Below are positions 27,067 to 36,390 of a stretch of 64,000 nt of DNA, in pieces (position 1 is the stretch's first letter; each line of letters starts with the position of its first letter). Where the stretch lies: the NCBI RefSeq assembly GCF_000242615.2, contig NZ_KI912268.1:825763-889762 (forward strand), written 5' to 3'. Origin of the DNA: Holophaga foetida DSM 6591 (lineage in GTDB: Bacteria; Acidobacteriota; Holophagae; Holophagales; Holophagaceae). Position numbers and translations under genes: made by a program. Under the pieces are notes generated by a model. It ran no database searches and was not told where the DNA came from. It worked only from the letters and a program-made list of their open reading frames with translations.

Positions 27067-29106
27067 CTACTGCACCCCCAACGCCTTAAACACCGCATCC
27101 TGCGGATCCGCGTAGAAGGCGGTCTGGAACTTGGCAAACAGCTCTCCGGGGATGGTGGGGATATCCCTCACGCTGGACATGGGGATGAGGATCCGCTTGG
27201 CGCCTGCGTCGAAGGCGACCTGTAGGGTCTCCGCGAGGTTCTCCACGGGGATGATGTTGCCCCCCAGGCTCATGCTGCCGAGAACCACCATCTGAGACTG
27301 GATGGGCTTGGCCAGGATACCGGAGCAGAGGGCAACGAATGAGGCCAGGGTCATGGATTCCGTGGGGCCGGTGTTGTGCAGCTCTACGAAGTGGAGATGG
27401 TAGTCATGGTCCCCAGCCTTGGCCGAGGCGCTGATGTGGCCCGCGTGGGCCTTGAAGTAGTCGAAGCCAACCTTCACGGCCTCCTTCGCGGCTCCGTTGG
27501 ATCCGAGCCCTGATGTCTTCAGGGCGCCGGAACCTGAGGTCACCTGGGTCTCGATCCGATAGAGCCCGAGGTGCCCGCTGCTCCCGTTCGCCACGGTATG
27601 CAGGCAGCCAGGGCTCAAAGGCCCATCCGGGATCAGCGATCCGCCGCCTTGTTCCAGAACACTGATGTAGTGCTCTTCCCCAGCCTCCAGATCCAGGTAG
27701 CTGAAATGGACATCGAAGAACTCCATGCCGCCGATCTTCTTGAGCTGCTCCTTCACCCGGCGACGACCTTCCAGGGCGTATTCCAGACACTTCTGAACCG
27801 CTTCCTTGGAATAGTCCTCCGCCGGGTAGAGCAGCTTCAGCAGGCCCGACACCGTGTGTTTCACCGCGATGGTATCCCGCTGATTCAGATCCCGCCCCAG
27901 CTTAAAGTGCTTACCGATGGCATCGGCGAAATTGCGCTTGCGCATCTCCCGCATGAACTCTGCCAGGTAGTCCGTAATCAGGCCGTATTGGTTCGTGAAG
28001 AACTCCGGACGCATCTTCGGGATCTCCCAGCCGGGGATGTAGGTGTGGAAGCGGTCAAAGAAGGCCGAGTCGATCATGGCCTCCGGGAAAGGCGCCAGTA
28101 GGTGGCTGGTCTTCACCAGGGTGTCCACGGACTGGTTGATGTTTCCCACGAAGACCATGGAGGCGTAGGCCGCCACGGCGTCCTTGCCCCGGGCGAAGGA
28201 GCCGGAGGCCATGTAGTCCTTCATGATCTGGACACCATCCTTCTCCTTGAAGGAGATGCCCGCCACCTCGTCAAAGGCCACGGTATCCCACAGGCCCACT
28301 AGTCCCACGGTCCTGCGGGCCATGTTGTAGAACAGATTCGCAACCGTGGTCTGGCCACCGCTGATCAGGATGCTATTGGGACTGATTTCCTTGTAGATAT
28401 GACTCTTGCCCGTGCCTCGCGGCCCCAGTTCACAAACGTTGTAGTTGTTCTCCACCAGGGGGATCATCCGGGCCAGCAGGTGCCACTTCACCCGCTCCGT
28501 GAAATGGGTGGGTTCCATGCCTGTGGAGCGGATCAGCACATCGATCCACTGGGACTCGGTGAAGGCCTTGCGCCCCTCCAGGAAGGCCTCCATGTCCATG
28601 TTGGGCATCTGGATGGGCTTTAGATCCTGGAGAACGAAGGGGGAGCTCTTCTGGCCCTCCTCGTAGAGGTAGTCCAGGGTGACGATGCACCAGATGCCCC
28701 CCGCCAGGAGCTTCTCGAACTTCTTTACCAGTCCGGAGGGAACCTCGACACCCTTGGTGCCCAGGTTGGAAAGGAAGGCCTCGTAGACATCCCGCTTCTC
28801 GTTGAGCACCACTGTCACCTTGTCGATGACCTTCATGCTGCCCCGCTCCCGGATCTTGGACTTCACCTTCTCCGCCTCGTCGGGGCGCACGTAGTTCTCC
28901 GCCAGGATCTTCTTGACGGACTGCATGCCGTCTTCGATCACCGCCTCGTCATCCGAGGCGCAGTGGCTCCCCAGCAAGTACTCCAGGACATACACGGGCA
29001 CATTGGCCCCCTCCTTAAGCCGCTTGGTGAGGTCCTTGCGGACGACGCGGCCCCCGAAGCTCTGGTTCAGGAGGTGGTCAAGGCTCGTATCGGTTTCAGA
29101 AGTCAT
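27067..29106 (-). CDS. brxL: BREX protein BrxL, AAA+ ATPase with Lon-like C-terminus
   Basis: The protein has about 679 residues from ATG 29106 (a TTG 18 bases upstream is possible). It has a BrxL N-terminal region, a AAA+ core with GPRGTGKSH near 230 and DTVAFDEVAG, and a C-terminal Lon-protease-like domain (NTGPTESMTLASFVA, VVLGSMSLGGNIIPV). BrxL is a terminal component of type 1 BREX. It forms DNA-binding hexamers needed for phage restriction but not for methylation. The start overlaps the pglZ stop by eleven bases. It is the last gene of the operon and converges on the giant helicase, with 51 bases between stops. Confidence 0.93.
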   Translation of the reverse strand: MTSETDTSLDHLLNQSFGGRVVRKDLTKRLKEGANVPVYVLEYLLGSHCASDDEAVIEDGMQSVKKILAENYVRPDEAEKVKSKIRERGSMKVIDKVTVVLNEKRDVYEAFLSNLGTKGVEVPSGLVKKFEKLLAGGIWCIVTLDYLYEEGQKSSPFVLQDLKPIQMPNMDMEAFLEGRKAFTESQWIDVLIRSTGMEPTHFTERVKWHLLARMIPLVENNYNVCELGPRGTGKSHIYKEISPNSILISGGQTTVANLFYNMARRTVGLVGLWDTVAFDEVAGISFKEKDGVQIMKDYMASGSFARGKDAVAAYASMVFVGNINQSVDTLVKTSHLLAPFPEAMIDSAFFDRFHTYIPGWEIPKMRPEFFTNQYGLITDYLAEFMREMRKRNFADAIGKHFKLGRDLNQRDTIAVKHTVSGLLKLLYPAEDYSKEAVQKCLEYALEGRRRVKEQLKKIGGMEFFDVHFSYLDLEAGEEHYISVLEQGGGSLIPDGPLSPGCLHTVANGSSGHLGLYRIETQVTSGSGALKTSGLGSNGAAKEAVKVGFDYFKAHAGHISASAKAGDHDYHLHFVELHNTGPTESMTLASFVALCSGILAKPIQSQMVVLGSMSLGGNIIPVENLAETLQVAFDAGAKRILIPMSSVRDIPTIPGELFAKFQTAFYADPQDAVFKALGVQ

Positions 29107-31735
29107 CAGTGAAGGCTCGATCAATGGTCACCGGGACGCTTTGCAGCTCAATGCTCGTTTCGGCTTCCCGAAGGACGAGGCGGTAGGGGGTGGTCCGATT
29201 GTACGCCCCCTCGCGCAGGGTCAGGAGCACCCGTTGCTTTCGCTGCTCCAGGCTATCCGAAGTATTGCTGAAGGTCAGGGTCTGTACATCGCTGATGGGG
29301 GTCGTCAGATCACTGCCCTCATAGATGGCGAGCTTCACCGTGAGGGGCTTCACCCGCTCGCTCACGGCATCAGTCTGGATCAGCTCGAACCCATGCTTGG
29401 CGGTCGTGATCTTGTGGCTCGCGCCGAGGACCTGCACCTGCACCGTGCGGATCTCGGTGCCCTTGGCGGCACTGCCGCGACGGTGGCGAATGACCACCAC
29501 GGGCACCACTACCTCCTGTAAGGTGGCCCCCCCATGGATGAAGCGGGCCCCGCCCACGAAGTGGAAGCGCTGGATGCCGCGGGGCACCAGGAATTCCGCA
29601 TCCCCCTTGGCGCAGGCCACCTTCCCCTGGAAAGCGAAGTCCACCTTGGGCAGCTTCCGGCCCATTACATAGCGCTTCTTGCTCTTCTTGGGGAAGGCCC
29701 CCTGGACCTCGCTCCCCAACTTGCTCTTTTCGGTCTCGCCAGGATCCGACTGGGTGAAGATGAAGCCATGGTCCGCCGTGATCACCACATGGTTGCCGTT
29801 GAGGCTGTTCACAATGTGATTCGCAAGCCGGGCAAGGAAGGTGATGGTTCCCCGCACGGCCTTAAATGTGTCCTCCTCGCTACCACGCGTTTCCCCGGTG
29901 GTATCCACCAGGTTGTGATAGACGTAGACCACCTTCGCTCCCTCCACGTAGGCCCGGCCCTCGTCCTTCTTCATGGCCATGAGATCCTCGGCCTTGCAGG
30001 CCATGCCTCCATGGGCCTGGAGGATCTTGGCGCGCTGCTCCAGGGATGCAGCCGGTTGGCCATCCAGCAGCGGCTGGCCCTCCTCGGTCAGGGTCATCAC
30101 CTGATGGGGCAGCAGGCTGGCCATGCCCAGGGAGGTGATGGAAGGCAGAACCCCCAGGCAGGAACTCAGGTCCGCCTCCACGCGATACTTCCCGTTCAGC
30201 TCGCTGGTCAACTCCTGGGCCGCCTCATAGCGGAAGGCATCCGAGATGATGACGAAGGTTCGGGAGCGGCCATCCTGGCGAGGGGCCACGTACTGATCCC
30301 AGAACTGGGGCTGCCCCACCACATCACTCAGCCGCCAGTCCTGAAGCCGGGACTCCAGGCAACCATCCCAGGCCATGGCCAGGGGCTTTAGGAAGCCGTT
30401 GAGGTAGACGTTCTCCACCGGCTTCTGGAGATCCTTGAGGAGGTTCAGTTCGAGGGCCTTCACTGCCCCCTCGTTGAACTGCCGGTATAGCTGGTCGAAG
30501 CGGTAGAGCCTCGCCTCATAGGCCTGATAGAGGGCCTCAGGGCTGGAAGTCGGGAATCCGCCGGTCTGCACCTGCATCCGCAGTTCGAAGAGCGACGCGG
30601 CGGCTCCCAGGGCCTCGTAGATGGCGAAGAAGGTCTCCCGGGGGACCTCCGGCGTGCTGCCGATCTGGGGAGTGGCCCAATGGCCCGCCTGCCTTCGCAC
30701 GGCCATGGCCTGGATCGCCTGGACATGCTCAGCATTCACCACCGTGAGTACCCGGTCCTTCAGGCGACTGGCGATGGCCCTTTCCACGATGGGGAAGGTC
30801 ATCACCCCCGCGAGGGCCTCCCCTTCAAACCCACTGAGGTGGTCCTTGAGCTTCAGCCTGCTTTCCACCTGGAGGGCCAGGGCGTCGTAGCTCGCGGCGT
30901 GGCGGCTGCTATCCCGCCACTGGGCGAGACAGGCCACCACATTCGGTACTTTGTCCTTGGGCAGATCCAGGGCCCTCAGGGCCTGGGGCAACGGCTCCCT
31001 CAGGGCATGGCCGAAATCGGCCACTAGCAGGCGGAGCAGGAGGTTCTGCAAGCTGGGCTGGGCATCCCCGTAGCCGAAGAGCTGTTTCATGAGGCCCCAG
31101 AAGGTGGGGGCCAGATCGAACTTCACCAGGTCCTTCCAGGGGCTGGGCGGGGTATCCAGATCCGGTGCCTCCCCATCCAGGAAGGCGTGGAAGAGGGTCC
31201 GCAGCAGCACGAAGGGTTCGGGTTGCTCGGCCTTCAGCACCAGCGCCATCATCTTGAGGTCCAGGTCCAATGCACCATCCCCGGGATTCACCAGCCTGCG
31301 GAGCTTCTCCACCCGTTCCTTGGCATCCAGGAACTTGGCCCGCTGGGTCAGGTGACCGTGCAGATCCTGGCTAGCCAGCCCCAGCTCCTGGAGGTGGATG
31401 GAGGCGCGATCGGCCCGGAAGGTCTGGCTGTAAAGGCGGATATCCAATAGCCAGTCCCGGTCGGCGTCCGGCTCCTCGAAGGGGGCGTAGAGGAGAAACT
31501 TGCCCTGGGGATCCTCCTGCTCCAGGCGCAGTTTCAGGGCCAGGTCCGAGCGGGGGGGTGTCAGGTCCAGGACCGTCACGGCATGGGAACCGATATCCAG
31601 CAGCATGCAGCCCGCCAGGGCGTTCACGAATTCCCGGGCCGGATCATGCCAGAAGACGATGCGGCTGCCCTCCTGGTCGTAGAAGCGTTGCAGGGCATCC
31701 AGAATGGGTTTCAGTTCCTGTTCAGGCTTGGCCAT
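29096..31735 (-). CDS. pglZ: BREX phosphatase-fold protein PglZ
   Basis: This 879-residue PglZ has a characteristic N-terminal start (IVFWHDPAREF). The alkaline-phosphatase-superfamily core shows FVIISDAFRYEAAQEL near 490 and HVVITADHGFIFTQ near 645, carrying the Asp/His metal ligands. The C-terminal beta-rich tail follows. PglZ is the signature of BREX and is needed for both methylation and restriction. Gene order (after pglX, before brxL) is that of type 1. It starts 33 bases after the AlbA_2 gene and overlaps brxL. Confidence 0.95.
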   Translation of the reverse strand: MAKPEQELKPILDALQRFYDQEGSRIVFWHDPAREFVNALAGCMLLDIGSHAVTVLDLTPPRSDLALKLRLEQEDPQGKFLLYAPFEEPDADRDWLLDIRLYSQTFRADRASIHLQELGLASQDLHGHLTQRAKFLDAKERVEKLRRLVNPGDGALDLDLKMMALVLKAEQPEPFVLLRTLFHAFLDGEAPDLDTPPSPWKDLVKFDLAPTFWGLMKQLFGYGDAQPSLQNLLLRLLVADFGHALREPLPQALRALDLPKDKVPNVVACLAQWRDSSRHAASYDALALQVESRLKLKDHLSGFEGEALAGVMTFPIVERAIASRLKDRVLTVVNAEHVQAIQAMAVRRQAGHWATPQIGSTPEVPRETFFAIYEALGAAASLFELRMQVQTGGFPTSSPEALYQAYEARLYRFDQLYRQFNEGAVKALELNLLKDLQKPVENVYLNGFLKPLAMAWDGCLESRLQDWRLSDVVGQPQFWDQYVAPRQDGRSRTFVIISDAFRYEAAQELTSELNGKYRVEADLSSCLGVLPSITSLGMASLLPHQVMTLTEEGQPLLDGQPAASLEQRAKILQAHGGMACKAEDLMAMKKDEGRAYVEGAKVVYVYHNLVDTTGETRGSEEDTFKAVRGTITFLARLANHIVNSLNGNHVVITADHGFIFTQSDPGETEKSKLGSEVQGAFPKKSKKRYVMGRKLPKVDFAFQGKVACAKGDAEFLVPRGIQRFHFVGGARFIHGGATLQEVVVPVVVIRHRRGSAAKGTEIRTVQVQVLGASHKITTAKHGFELIQTDAVSERVKPLTVKLAIYEGSDLTTPISDVQTLTFSNTSDSLEQRKQRVLLTLREGAYNRTTPYRLVLREAETSIELQSVPVTIDRAFTDDF

Positions 31736-31768
31736 CAGGTCGCATCCTCAAGAATTCAGAATCGATTT

Positions 31769-32431
31769 TCATCGCCCTGCCCCCGGCAGATGGCCTTTCC
31801 CACGCGCGGTCAGCCGGTATTTCTGGGTTGGACTCTTGGGCGAATGGGGCTGGGTCATCTCCACCAGATGGGCCTCCAGGCATGGCTGGAGGTAATCCTG
31901 GAGGAAGCTCGGACGGTGCCGCAGCCCGAGCCTCAACATCAGGGTCTTGGCCCCCAGGCTTTCCGTTCCCAGACAGGCCAGGAGGCGACCTACTTGTTCG
32001 GTTACTTGTTCGGTTACTTGTTCGGTGTCCGGCAAGGCTTGAAGGGTTTGGCTGGTCTTGATCGGCAGGGGCGTGGCCAGGGTTACCCCCAGCTCTGGCC
32101 CTTCCGCATTCAGGTAGTGCGGGCGGGAACCGCTCACATAGACCTGGATCACCAGCAGGGTTTTCCCCTCCAGGGAAAGCAGCTCGATGCTGGGCACCAG
32201 GCGCGGGGAGATGGAATCGGCAATCAGGTTGCACAGGCGTTCTTCGGCATCCAGAGCCGAGTCCACGCCCAGAACCTGCCTTTGGTCGTCCAACCCCACC
32301 ACCAGACGCCCGCCAGCTGTGTTGGCAAAGGCTACCAAGGTCTTCAGCAGGGGCTTGGGCGAAGATAGATCCCGCTTGAACTCCAGGGTTTTACCCTCGG
32401 TCTGGACCATGAGTTCATCCAGCATGCCCAT
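31769..32431 (-). CDS. Short AlbA_2-domain protein with TEQV repeat and winged-helix tail
   Basis: The N-terminal 120 residues form an AlbA_2 (Schlafen-like) domain: EGKTLEFKRDLSS, VAFANTAGGRLVVGLDD, RLVPSIELL and RPHYL. A triple TEQV repeat follows (encoded by a 12-bp tandem repeat at about 31995-32030), then a helix-turn-helix-like tail. Proteins of this family usually have a HATPase-like region between AlbA_2 and TEQV. Here it is absent, giving 220 residues instead of the more usual 450-500. Start 32431 is chosen because GGGAG precedes it; an ATG at 32446 is also in frame. It is cargo between pglX and pglZ and may be a regulator or accessory factor of BREX, by position only. Confidence 0.7.
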   Translation of the reverse strand: MGMLDELMVQTEGKTLEFKRDLSSPKPLLKTLVAFANTAGGRLVVGLDDQRQVLGVDSALDAEERLCNLIADSISPRLVPSIELLSLEGKTLLVIQVYVSGSRPHYLNAEGPELGVTLATPLPIKTSQTLQALPDTEQVTEQVTEQVGRLLACLGTESLGAKTLMLRLGLRHRPSFLQDYLQPCLEAHLVEMTQPHSPKSPTQKYRLTARGKGHLPGAGR

Positions 32432-32446
32432 CACAGCTCCCTCCAT

Positions 32447-32745
32447 CCAGGTCCATTCTCGATACTTTCCTTTTCATCCCCCTTCGGAGTTCGACTCGGC
32501 CATCCCATCGTGGGCCCCAGGTTCATTCGCACCCCTTTCGATCCAGAAAAAGTCCACACCGCCTATCAAAGCCCTTCCGAGCTGGGTGAGGCCAGCTCAA
32601 AATCCGGACCGAGCTTATTGCGGCGTTCGGCGTCAATCACGCGAGCCCCCGTCATTGGTCCTGGACGAAGTGAGGAACTGGCCCAGGACGGACCACTCCT
32701 TTCCAATCTCCCCTTTCGCAGGGGTAGTTTCGAAGTTCTGCGGTG
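32447..32745. other. 299-bp gap between pglX and the AlbA_2 gene
   Basis: No plausible gene is visible on either strand and no strong terminator hairpin was found. The size is unusual inside an otherwise tightly packed operon. It may hold an internal promoter for the AlbA_2-pglZ-brxL part. Confidence 0.4.
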
Positions 32746-35700
32746 TCATTCCTCGTCCTTCCCGCCCGTGATCGCCTTCACCTCGGCCAATAGGTCACCA
32801 AACTTGCCATAGTTCACCTTCACGCCGTCATCGAGATCCAGGTTGATGCGGCGATCGGCTTGGTGGCGGAGCTTTTCGTCGAAGGTGTGGAGTTCCACCT
32901 GCTGCTTGCGCAGGAGGTCCAGTTCCTTCTGGAGTTTCTTGCTGTGGGCGGCGGAGGTGGCGCGGGGGAGGTCTTCCCGGAGCTGCTCGATGCGGCCACT
33001 GATGCGGCCCTGGAGGGGGATCACATACTCGGTGCGCATGCGGGCCAGGGTGCCCTCGTGGTAGCGGTGCAGGTAGACCAGGGCCTGGAAGGCGCGCTCC
33101 TTGCCGCTACTGAAGAGCCAGTAGATGGGGCGCTTCTTGTAGGTCTGGAGGTGATCCTTGTAGAGGCCGGTGGCGTAATAGCGCCGGATGGTCTCTCGGG
33201 GCGTTTCGTCCTTCTTGGTATCCAGGGATTCCGCCACCCAGGCCAGGTTCTCCTCTAGGGTCGACCCATGCCAGAGGGTTTTCACGAAGGCTTCGAAGCG
33301 CGTCGCGGCATCATCTGGGAACCACGCGAACTCCGTGACTGGCACGATGCCATCCTCGTCGGCAGGGAAGGTGGCGAATTGGCTGGCGTCGAAATCCACG
33401 TTGCCCGCATGGGCATAGATCAGCCCTGGCTTGTCCAGGCTGTAGCGGCCCATCATGCAGCCGAGGGCATAGGAGAGGAAGGCGGCAACATCCTTCCGGA
33501 CATCGGCGCGGGCGAGGGTGATCTTTTCCTCGGGCACCTCTGGCTCCAACTCGCCGTCGAGGCCGTAGGCGGCGATGAAGAGCCGGTTGTTCTCCGTCTC
33601 CAGTTCCTGCATCCGGCGGAAGGCGGCGGTGCTATGCCTTTCCCAATTCTGCCAGCTTGCCTCCAGCGTTGCTGACTTCAGTCCTGGTCGGAGCAAGGGA
33701 TGATCGCGGAAATCCCAGGAGGTCTCGAAGTTGTCCCAGTCAGCACGGGAGAGGTCCATGCATGCTGAGACCACCCTGTTAACGGAATCGCGGCTGTCCG
33801 AATCCCCAGTCTTCAAAGCTAGAGGGAGGTTCCCAATATTTGTGAGCCGGAAATCGAGAGTCGGACTCAAAGCCGCGAGCAGGCAGGTCACAACCTCACT
33901 ATTCAAAAAGCCAAGGACAAAAGCCGTGAATTCTGGAGAAGTGAAAATCGAAGGTGCAGTTGAGTCGTATGAGAATCCGGCTGGGTAGTATCGAATGGCG
34001 AAGCTCCCGGAACTGATTCGGCTCCAGGACAAGGACTCCTTAAAGAAGTGCGCTTTCCCGCGCATAGGAGCGCCATTAAAGCTGAGAGGAAGGTTGTGAA
34101 AGGAGTGGATATCCACGCCATTTCCCTCCCAGTTCAGAACGAATTCTGCGTTCCCATACCACCTTCGAAAATAACCGCCTTTCTTGTGCGGAACCCATTT
34201 CTGCTCGACCGCACCCGCTGGCTGTGTCGTGAAGCTGATTCTCAATAAGTCAACTTCACTCCAATAGCGAAGAAAGCGAGTATTGTCCCCAGTGTTGATT
34301 CCCTCACGGATATTGCAAATGCTTTCAAGCGGCGCGTTAGTCGCAAAGCATTCCCTTGTTCTAGATGTAAGCCAATAGGCAATTGGCCATCCTGGCAGTT
34401 TTTGGAACTCTTCAGTAGCAGTCGAATAGAACCATCCACATTCTTTATTGCGAATCGCTTCAAGTGTCCGCGGTGCTTGGTTTTCAGCACCACGAAAGGT
34501 TGACAGGCGTATAAACGCTCCTTTGTGTTTTGGCTTGTACCTATTGTTCAGGGTGAAGCAACAGATAGGCACAGTAGCGCCTTCGAAACCTGAGTATTCA
34601 AGTTGAACCAACGATGTTATTGAGGCCCGTTCAATAAGTTCACGCCTGAGGTTTTCGTAGGAAGCGATAAACATCCAGACAAACGGGCTCATGAAGCCAA
34701 GAAAGCCATCCGACAACGCGAGTGTTCTCGAACGAATAAAGAATGCTGAGAAAAGATCTGCCTTAAAAGGCTCAAAGTTCGTTTCTAAAAAACCCTTGAG
34801 TGCGGCTGTTTGATTCTTTGATCCCATATACGGTGGATTGGCTACGACGACGTGATACCGCTGCGTCAGCGCCTCGGCTTGTTCAAGCACGCGCAGGACT
34901 TTGAGGTGCGTTTCGCGTAGGAATAGCTGGCCGCCGATGCCCTTCGCCTCAATGGCGCTGCGGACGAAGGCGATGCTCGCTTCGTCCAGGCAGGGCTGGA
35001 TGAGCGAGCCGAAGTTCTTCGCCTCTTCGAACTGGTGTAGCAGTTTGAGCATGGGCTGGCTGAAGAGATCGCCCAGCCCGAGAGCCTGGATGTAGTCGCG
35101 CAACTCGTTGTCCACGAAGCACACATCGCGAAGCTCGATGATATTTGGTTGCACGAGTTGTCCAACCTGGAAGAAGCGACGGGACTTTTCCCGCGCCTTG
35201 AAGACCAAGGCCAACCCGGCAAGCTGGGCAGCGCGAGGGCAGAGATCCAGTCCGTGGAGGTTGTGCCGCAAGATGAGGCCGGAAATCGTGGTGGGCGCGT
35301 AGCCTTCTTCCTGATAGATGAGGAAGAGCAGATCGAAGGCGTAGGTGAGCATGTGCCCGCTGCCCACGGCGGGGTCCATCAGGCGGATCTCCTCGGGCTT
35401 GGTGATCTTGAGGAAGTCGGTTTCGGGGGCATCTTTTGGGTCGGGCTCGATGTAATAGGGCATCTGCTCCCGGAGCCGGGAGCCGGGGCGATTCAGCAGC
35501 CAGAGCCGACCCAGGGAGTTCTCCACGAGGTAGCGAACGATCCAATGCGGCGTGAAGAGCTGGGTGACGGCGGGGATATCCTCCGTGGGCACGGCGCTCT
35601 TGCGGGCCATGACCGTGTCCTTCTTCTCCGCGATGTAGAACTGGTAAAGCCAGCCCAGGACTTCCACACTTTCGCAATCCTCCGCATCCAGGTTGCTCAC

Positions 35701-36291
35701 CAGCTTGCGGATCAGGGAATCGGAGTGCAGCAGGTTATCCGGCAGCAGCAGCTCCGTTTCGTCCTCGATGGCCTCGAAGAGGAAGGGCATGGCCTGGTGC
35801 AGGGCGTTGCACTGGGCCACCAGCAGCAGCCTGTAGAGTTCCTGTTCCTTGCCCTCCAGCTTGAGATCCACCACCTGCTCGCGCTTGAGCCCCGGCAGAT
35901 CCAGATGCTCTGCCTGCTCCAGGATCTCCGGCGTCGCCTTGCCCTCCGGGTGGCTCAGCACGCGGTACCCGTGATCCAGATAGCCGTGCAGTTCCATGTA
36001 GCGCAGCGCCGCAAACCGGTTGAACCACGTGTAGGCCATGGCCTCCATGACCTGCTCGAAACCCTCCCCCTCGATCCGCAAGGCCAGCCGCTGCCGCAGG
36101 ACCTCCACGACCTTAGGAAAGGCCTGCCCCTGGATGATGGCCGAATCCCCCTGGATCGTGGCGGGCGCGATGCCCTTGTCTGTGATGCCCAAAAGGGCAG
36201 CACGGGCCTTCATGGCCGCGATGAAGTCACGGCGGGCCTGAGGGGCGTAGGTTTTTAGTTTTGAGCGATCCATTTCTTCCCAATTCTTCAC
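32746..36291 (-). CDS. pglX: BREX adenine-specific DNA methyltransferase PglX
   Basis: This 1181-residue methylase has motif I as MDPAVGSGHMLTYAFDLL near 306 and the catalytic NPPY motif in VVVANPPYMGSKN near 486. These assign it to the N6-adenine PglX group. In BREX it marks host DNA at a non-palindromic site and is also needed for defence. The middle of the gene (about 33700-34850, following NPPY) is visibly more AT-rich than either end. That stretch should contain the target-recognition portion, so recombinational exchange is plausible. It lies 99 bases downstream of the protease gene. Confidence 0.94.
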   Translation of the reverse strand: MKNWEEMDRSKLKTYAPQARRDFIAAMKARAALLGITDKGIAPATIQGDSAIIQGQAFPKVVEVLRQRLALRIEGEGFEQVMEAMAYTWFNRFAALRYMELHGYLDHGYRVLSHPEGKATPEILEQAEHLDLPGLKREQVVDLKLEGKEQELYRLLLVAQCNALHQAMPFLFEAIEDETELLLPDNLLHSDSLIRKLVSNLDAEDCESVEVLGWLYQFYIAEKKDTVMARKSAVPTEDIPAVTQLFTPHWIVRYLVENSLGRLWLLNRPGSRLREQMPYYIEPDPKDAPETDFLKITKPEEIRLMDPAVGSGHMLTYAFDLLFLIYQEEGYAPTTISGLILRHNLHGLDLCPRAAQLAGLALVFKAREKSRRFFQVGQLVQPNIIELRDVCFVDNELRDYIQALGLGDLFSQPMLKLLHQFEEAKNFGSLIQPCLDEASIAFVRSAIEAKGIGGQLFLRETHLKVLRVLEQAEALTQRYHVVVANPPYMGSKNQTAALKGFLETNFEPFKADLFSAFFIRSRTLALSDGFLGFMSPFVWMFIASYENLRRELIERASITSLVQLEYSGFEGATVPICCFTLNNRYKPKHKGAFIRLSTFRGAENQAPRTLEAIRNKECGWFYSTATEEFQKLPGWPIAYWLTSRTRECFATNAPLESICNIREGINTGDNTRFLRYWSEVDLLRISFTTQPAGAVEQKWVPHKKGGYFRRWYGNAEFVLNWEGNGVDIHSFHNLPLSFNGAPMRGKAHFFKESLSWSRISSGSFAIRYYPAGFSYDSTAPSIFTSPEFTAFVLGFLNSEVVTCLLAALSPTLDFRLTNIGNLPLALKTGDSDSRDSVNRVVSACMDLSRADWDNFETSWDFRDHPLLRPGLKSATLEASWQNWERHSTAAFRRMQELETENNRLFIAAYGLDGELEPEVPEEKITLARADVRKDVAAFLSYALGCMMGRYSLDKPGLIYAHAGNVDFDASQFATFPADEDGIVPVTEFAWFPDDAATRFEAFVKTLWHGSTLEENLAWVAESLDTKKDETPRETIRRYYATGLYKDHLQTYKKRPIYWLFSSGKERAFQALVYLHRYHEGTLARMRTEYVIPLQGRISGRIEQLREDLPRATSAAHSKKLQKELDLLRKQQVELHTFDEKLRHQADRRINLDLDDGVKVNYGKFGDLLAEVKAITGGKDEE

Positions 36292-36390
36292 GAAAGAGGT
36301 TTACTAACATTTCACAAAAACAAATCGTTACAAGTTAGAGCATATCTTAATAAACATCCACATAATCCTATTCAAATAAGCCTCAAGAGG

